Below, one piece after another: positions 60,308 through 64,000 of a stretch of DNA of 64,000 nucleotides. Under the pieces are notes generated by a model, which was not told where the DNA came from, searched no databases, and saw only the letters and a list, made by a program, of their open reading frames with translations. Each line of letters begins with the position of its first letter. Positions within the stretch are counted from its first letter, which is position 1. Location of the stretch: positions 248,001 through 312,000 of the forward strand of contig NZ_FRAC01000009.1 in NCBI RefSeq assembly GCF_900142215.1, written 5' to 3'. This DNA comes from Anaerocolumna jejuensis DSM 15929 (GTDB lineage: Bacteria; Bacillota; Clostridia; Lachnospirales; Lachnospiraceae). Position numbers and translations under genes: made by a program.

Positions 60308-61189
60308 TTATTTTATTTCAGCAGGTATTACCGCCCCGTTATACTTTTCTTCTATAAACTTTCTCGTATCCTCTGACTGCAGTGCTTTTACCAGGGCTAT
60401 AATAGCGGGGTTATCCTTATCTTCCGCACGTACAGCAATGATATTCGCATAAGGGCTGTCGCTTCCTTCACTAAAAAGCTTTGCGGAAGTTAACTTTGCT
60501 TCCAGGGCTTTATTGGTATTGGTAATAAAAAGGTCATAATCAGCTTTGGTCGGGATAATTTGAGCCGAATCTAACTCTACGATTTTAATCTGCCTGGTAT
60601 ATTCTTTAATATCCGAAACAGAAGCACTTAATGTAGTTGCCGTATCCTCATTTAACTTAATGAAACCGTTCTGCTCCAGGATACGCAAAGCTCGATATTC
60701 ATTGGTCCCGTCATTGGGAATTGCCACAACTGCATTATCAGGTATATCCTCCTTCTTGCTGTACTTATCGGAATATGCGGTTATGGGCTCCACATGAATA
60801 TCCCCGGCATTTACCAAATCATATCCATTTGCCTCATTCCAGGCCTTCAGATACGGATAGTGCTGGAAATAGTTGAAATCAATTTCTCCCTTTGCTGTTT
60901 TCTCGTTTGTTGTAGTATCTGCTGACGTTGACACAAGTTCAACGATAATGCCCTGCTCGGCAAGCTTGGGCTTTACATATTCAATTATTTCCGAATGAGG
61001 AACAAGGTCTGCAATTCCCTTAATGGTAACCGTTTCTTTCGTTTTATCTTCCGCCTTGCCAGAAGAGCTGTTTGCTTCTGAATTCACCTGGTTCTTTAAG
61101 GTATCCTTTGCGCCGGAGCTGCAGCCGGTTAAAACTGCCAATGCAAGACCGGATGAAATGAGTAGTGTTAACGCTTTTGATTTCTTCAT
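60308..61189 (-). CDS. metQ: Methionine-binding lipoprotein of MetQ/NlpA family
   Basis: 293 residues from ATG 61189, preceded by GAGGG; the frame is open back to 61273 but that adds non-homologous residues. Signal peptide with lipobox LTGC, a Ser/Asn linker, then the NlpA fold (HSEIIEYVKPKLAEQGI, INFNYFQHYPYLKAWNEANG-like FNYFQHYPYL, IAIPNDGTNEYRALRILEQ-like IPNDGTNEYRALRIL). It follows metI and metN. It binds methionine (or a related compound) outside the membrane. Confidence 0.94.
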   Translation of the reverse strand: MKKSKALTLLISSGLALAVLTGCSSGAKDTLKNQVNSEANSSSGKAEDKTKETVTIKGIADLVPHSEIIEYVKPKLAEQGIIVELVSTSADTTTNEKTAKGEIDFNYFQHYPYLKAWNEANGYDLVNAGDIHVEPITAYSDKYSKKEDIPDNAVVAIPNDGTNEYRALRILEQNGFIKLNEDTATTLSASVSDIKEYTRQIKIVELDSAQIIPTKADYDLFITNTNKALEAKLTSAKLFSEGSDSPYANIIAVRAEDKDNPAIIALVKALQSEDTRKFIEEKYNGAVIPAEIK

Positions 61190-61232
61190 AATAATATTCC
61201 CTCTCTTCACATTTATTTTAATTTTATTGCCT

Positions 61233-61943
61233 TTAGAGTAAATTTCTTTTCTTAAGAATCTGCCTTGAAGCAAAGTCCCCTATGAACTGAACCAGCTGCA
61301 CCAGAATAATCAATATGTATACGGTAGCAAATAATACGTCATGCTGAAAACGCTGATATCCAAACCGAACTGCAATATCACCTATCCCGCCGGCCCCAAA
61401 CATGCCTGCAAGAGCGGTCATAGATATGACTGCGATAACCGCTACCGTAAATCCACGTATCAGGGATGGTATGGTCTCTGGTATCAGTATTCTGAAAACT
61501 ATTTGAATATTCGTACTGCCTATTGATTTTGCCGCCTCAATCTTACCTTTTGCAATTTCCAGTAAACTGCTTTCTACGATACGTGCATACATAGGAATAC
61601 AGCTTGCTGCTATTGCTATAATACATGCATTCGTCCCATAGGACTTGCCAAAAAACAATCGTGCAACCGGAATCATTAAAATTATCATAATCATTTGCGG
61701 TAAAGAACGCAGGCAATTTATCAGCCACCCGGAACCGGTATAAAGCCCTTTTAGCGGCACTAATCCATTTGGATTTGTAATCGTCAGTAAAACACCTATG
61801 AGCAGCCCAAGAATCAACGTGATAATGGAAGCCAGGACTGTCATGTAAACTGTGTCCCAAATAGCCGGTGCTATCCGAACCCATAGCTCTTTTGCAAAAG
61901 AGCCTTTTATAACCTCCCATAGGGGAGTATCCAACAAGCTCAT
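61233..61943 (-). CDS. metI: Methionine ABC transporter permease MetI
   Basis: 236 residues, five hydrophobic segments of the BPD_transp_1 family. The SLPQMIMIILMIPVARLFFG and IEAAKSIGSTNIQIVFRILIPETIPSLIRGF segments (the latter the ATPase-contact region) match MetI. AGGAG lies 7 bases upstream of ATG 61943. It lies between metN and metQ. Confidence 0.95.
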   Translation of the reverse strand: MSLLDTPLWEVIKGSFAKELWVRIAPAIWDTVYMTVLASIITLILGLLIGVLLTITNPNGLVPLKGLYTGSGWLINCLRSLPQMIMIILMIPVARLFFGKSYGTNACIIAIAASCIPMYARIVESSLLEIAKGKIEAAKSIGSTNIQIVFRILIPETIPSLIRGFTVAVIAVISMTALAGMFGAGGIGDIAVRFGYQRFQHDVLFATVYILIILVQLVQFIGDFASRQILKKRNLL

Positions 61944-61992
61944 AGCACTACTCCTTTTCTATTTTTATTCGTTGGCATAACTGTAAGTTAGA

Positions 61993-62781
61993 TTAAATTC
62001 CCTGGCCGTTTTCAAGCTCTTCGTATTTCTGGAATTCTAAAAATACTTTTGCAAACAGTCCTCCCGTTCGACTGTGAGGATTATGGAAAATATCATTCAC
62101 GGCACCGGATTCTATAATTCGTCCGTCTTCCAGAACTGCCATGCGCTCACAGGCATATTTAATTGCATCCAGTTCATGGGTAATCATGAGTATTGTAATA
62201 CCTGTGGCCTTATTGATTTCCTTTAAAAGGTCTAAAATCTGCAGTGTTGTCTGGGGATCAAGCGCCGAAGTAGCTTCATCGCTAAGCAAAAGATGCGGCT
62301 GATTAACCAGCGCTCTTGCAATACCAACTCTTTGTTTCTGCCCGCCTGAAAGTCCGCCGGGATATACTGTCAATTTATCAGATAATCCAACAAGCTCTGC
62401 TGTCTCTAATACACGTTTTTTTATTTCCGCCTTGGAGGCTCCGCTGATTTCAAGGGGATATGAAATATTTCGATATACTGTTTTGGCTTCAAATAAATTA
62501 AAGGTCTGAAAAATCATACCAATTTTTCTTCGTTCTTTCAGAAGCTCTTGCTTAGACAGCTTTAAAATATCGATATCATTAACATAAACTTCTCCCCTGT
62601 CGGGGTTCTCCAGGCGGTTGATACACCGGGCTAAAGTAGATTTTCCGGCTCCGCTGAAACCAATAATCCCCAATATTTCACCTTTCCTTACGGTAAGATT
62701 TATACCTTTCAGTACTTCCAACGGAGCACTCTGTGTAGAATAAGTTTTATATAAATCTTTAATTTTGATATAATCCTCCAT
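61993..62781 (-). CDS. metN: Methionine ABC transporter ATP-binding protein MetN
   Basis: 262 residues from ATG 62781. Walker A GFSGAGKST, Q-loop IFQTFNLFEAKTVYRNI, signature LSGGQKQRVGIARAL, Walker B LLSDEATSALDPQ and ITHELDAIK match MetN. The C-terminal ACT-like regulatory domain of long MetN proteins is absent, so feedback by methionine at that domain is not expected. No strong ribosome binding site precedes ATG 62781; an in-frame ATG at 62817 would add residues foreign to the family. It is the first gene of metNIQ, after a long leader. Confidence 0.92.
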   Translation of the reverse strand: MEDYIKIKDLYKTYSTQSAPLEVLKGINLTVRKGEILGIIGFSGAGKSTLARCINRLENPDRGEVYVNDIDILKLSKQELLKERRKIGMIFQTFNLFEAKTVYRNISYPLEISGASKAEIKKRVLETAELVGLSDKLTVYPGGLSGGQKQRVGIARALVNQPHLLLSDEATSALDPQTTLQILDLLKEINKATGITILMITHELDAIKYACERMAVLEDGRIIESGAVNDIFHNPHSRTGGLFAKVFLEFQKYEELENGQGI

Positions 62782-63116
62782 TATACAGCTGCCGTACGGC
62801 TTAACCAATCGGATCATCGATTATGCCGTACTCTCCTTTCCCAATTTAATATCCCAAGCTCACCCTGACATTGACAGCAGTAAAGTCCCACCGAAAAAAG
62901 CAGCCGGGATAATTCCATTCCCAGCTGCTTTTAAGGCATTTGTGAGATAAAAAGTAGAATTATCCGCTGGAGGAAAAATATTGGGGCATAGCGAAACAAG
63001 GCATGCAACAACACTGCCTGCCTATGGAGGTACAACTAATATTATTGTCAATCGTTATTGCCATATTTCTCATAAACGGACATTCCCTTCTGTTTTATTA
63101 CATACTATTCATATAT
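62782..63116 (-). promoter_or_regulatory. Long leader of metNIQ with terminator-like hairpin
   Basis: From the promoter at 63117-63145 to the metN start is about 330 bases. At 62894-62932 AAAAGCAGC and GCTGCTTTT close a hairpin followed on the minus strand by T6, so transcription could stop before metN. Upstream pairs (GGCAGGCAG region with TGCCTTG) could form competing structure. I cannot match it to SAM-I/S-box or T-box consensus, although a methionine-linked attenuator is expected here. Confidence 0.6.
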
Positions 63117-63145
63117 ATATTATATGCTTTAATTTCATTTGTCAA
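63117..63145 (-). promoter_or_regulatory. Sigma-A promoter for the metNIQ leader
   Basis: On the minus strand TTGACA (63140-63145), 17-bp spacer, TAATAT (63117-63122). Confidence 0.7.
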
Positions 63146-63232
63146 CTAAATTCCGGTCGTTAGCTATGATTTTTTCATCAGGCAATCCACCGGCACCAAT
63201 ATACCCCGAGCTGCTTCCTCTATATTTCCATC

Positions 63233-63267
63233 AAAAAAGGACATGAAAGCTTTTTCACTTTCATGCC
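63233..63267 (-). terminator. Terminator after the FAD oxidoreductase gene
   Basis: On the minus strand GGGCATGAAAG pairs with CTTTCATGTCC, followed by T6. This ends the upstream gene and shows that the metNIQ leader hairpin is not merely that gene's terminator. Confidence 0.85.
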
Positions 63268-63276
63268 CTCTATACC

Positions 63277-64000
63277 CTATACTGTTAGTCCTGCTTCATA
63301 TCCGTCTCTTGTTGCATGAAGAGCACTGCCTGCCTTTACAGCCCCGCCAATTACATAGACCTCACTGCAGTTTTTCCTGGCACATGCTTCCAGGGGATTG
63401 TAAGATTTATAGCCGAAAGCAGAAATAACCATTTCCGCAGGCAGAGTAAGTCTTTCCCCGGCAGTATTCGTATAAACAACTCCTTCTTCATTAATTTCAT
63501 TTACAGTTGCTTCTGTCAGCACCTTCACACCGGATTCATGCAGGTATCCTGTTAAACAAATTTTGGTCATAATCATCATGTCATTTAAAATGTCTTTCTG
63601 CATTTCAACAACTGTAATGTCTCTGACAGTCTGGGAAAGGAAATGAGCGGTTTCGCCTCCTACTTCGCCACCGCCGCATACAACTACCGGGCCTGCTTTG
63701 ACATCATAATTTCCTAATAATACCTCTTCCGCCGTTACAATTTTATCCGACTCAATACCCTTGATATTCGGCATAAAAGGTGTGGCCCCGGTGGCAATGA
63801 TAATTGCATCCGGCTTTTCATTCTGAATCAATTCTTCTGTCACCTCTGTATTTAAATGAATCGGAACGTTTAAAGCCATTAATGCTTTCCGCATAGAAGA
63901 AACAAAGGTTGCTAATTCACCCTTCCCGAGCGGATAAGCTGCTGATTTGAACTGACCGCCTAAGTCATTCTTCTTTTCGAAGATAGTTACGGCATGTCCC
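63277..64000 (-). CDS. FAD/NAD-dependent oxidoreductase, C-terminal part (5' end beyond window)
   Basis: The frame is open to the right edge; about 240 C-terminal residues are visible, starting GHAVTIFEKKNDLGGQFKSA. A dinucleotide-binding motif VVVCGGGEVGGETAHFL and the IIATGATPFMPNI and VYVIGGAVKAGSALHATRDGYEAG segments are those of the FAD/NAD domain of old-yellow-enzyme/2,4-dienoyl-CoA reductase-type enzymes (NADH:flavin oxidoreductase family). The flavin-binding barrel would lie off-window. It is separated from metNIQ by its own terminator. Confidence 0.88.
   Translation of the reverse strand, partial: GHAVTIFEKKNDLGGQFKSAAYPLGKGELATFVSSMRKALMALNVPIHLNTEVTEELIQNEKPDAIIIATGATPFMPNIKGIESDKIVTAEEVLLGNYDVKAGPVVVCGGGEVGGETAHFLSQTVRDITVVEMQKDILNDMMIMTKICLTGYLHESGVKVLTEATVNEINEEGVVYTNTAGERLTLPAEMVISAFGYKSYNPLEACARKNCSEVYVIGGAVKAGSALHATRDGYEAGLTV

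Noticed and set aside
62782..63116. S-box (SAM-I) riboswitch or T-box in the metNIQ leader
   Set aside because: I could not find the conserved S-box core or the TGGNACCGCG T-box sequence on the minus strand; reported instead as an unclassified leader.

Overview
The window looks like a chromosomal segment of a low-to-moderate GC Gram-positive anaerobe, most probably a Lachnospiraceae-type Clostridia. This is inferred from AGGAGG-type ribosome binding sites, many extracytoplasmic solute-binding lipoproteins, two YesM/YesN-type two-component systems with AraC-type regulators, GH42/GH3 sugar enzymes and a ferredoxin/F420-domain protein. There are no rRNA or tRNA genes, no CRISPR array, no transposase and no integrase in view. 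Two genes are cut by the window ends (1..970 and 63277..64000).

Layout. (1) 1-9842, all minus: a sensory operon (histidine kinase, AraC-type response regulator, periplasmic-type binding protein) transcribed toward a DppABCD-type ABC transporter for peptides or oligosaccharides. (2) 9843-18763: an accessory island with a 211-bp hairpin element, two orphan lipoproteins, a TcdR/UviA-type sigma factor with a TcdE-type holin, a second ECF-like sigma factor, two leaderless cell-wall hydrolases (GH73-like and DUF1906) and a BlaI/BlaR1-type pair. (3) 18988-24705: alpha/beta hydrolase, methyltransferase, and an ABC exporter whose permease is fused to an M1-type peptidase domain. (4) 24829-37259, all minus: a galactoside regulon: response regulator, sensor-less histidine kinase, a degenerate double-ABC protein, MglBAC, GH3 and GH42. 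(5) 37528-43227: small redox/stress genes (PNPOx-like, SDR with divergent HxlR, acetyltransferase and Fe-ADH with divergent AraC, DUF2798). (6) 43333-48085: two large cell-surface polymer fusion proteins. (7) 48374-51425: LonA and a TetR regulator with matching operator-like sites. (8) 51855-55609: TroABCD-type Mn/Zn importer behind a perfect TTTAGGTA/TACCTAAA palindrome. (9) 55802-60119: DrrAB-type exporter, a SUKH/HEAT-like protein and an unknown. (10) 60308-64000: MetNIQ with a long attenuator-like leader, and the C-terminal part of an FAD oxidoreductase.

The most interesting system is in 11.87-18.35 kb. Three promoters with the identical layout TTTACA-N16-CTCTTTAT lie immediately before the TcdR-like sigma/holin pair (11871), the GH73-like hydrolase (13673) and the DUF1906 hydrolase (17570), and I found this layout nowhere else in the window. 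The clostridial toxin-gene sigma factor/holin arrangement (TcdR-TcdE, UviA-UviB) seems here to control and release small cell-wall hydrolases with no signal peptide, rather than a large toxin.

Second is the mgl locus. A kinase with almost no extracellular sensor overlaps a protein that has the fold order of an MglA/RbsA ATPase but has lost both sets of nucleotide-binding motifs. Three in-frame tandem copies of a 78-bp repeat sit in the linker between its two halves, and the same repeat occurs singly in an intergenic region 28 kb away.
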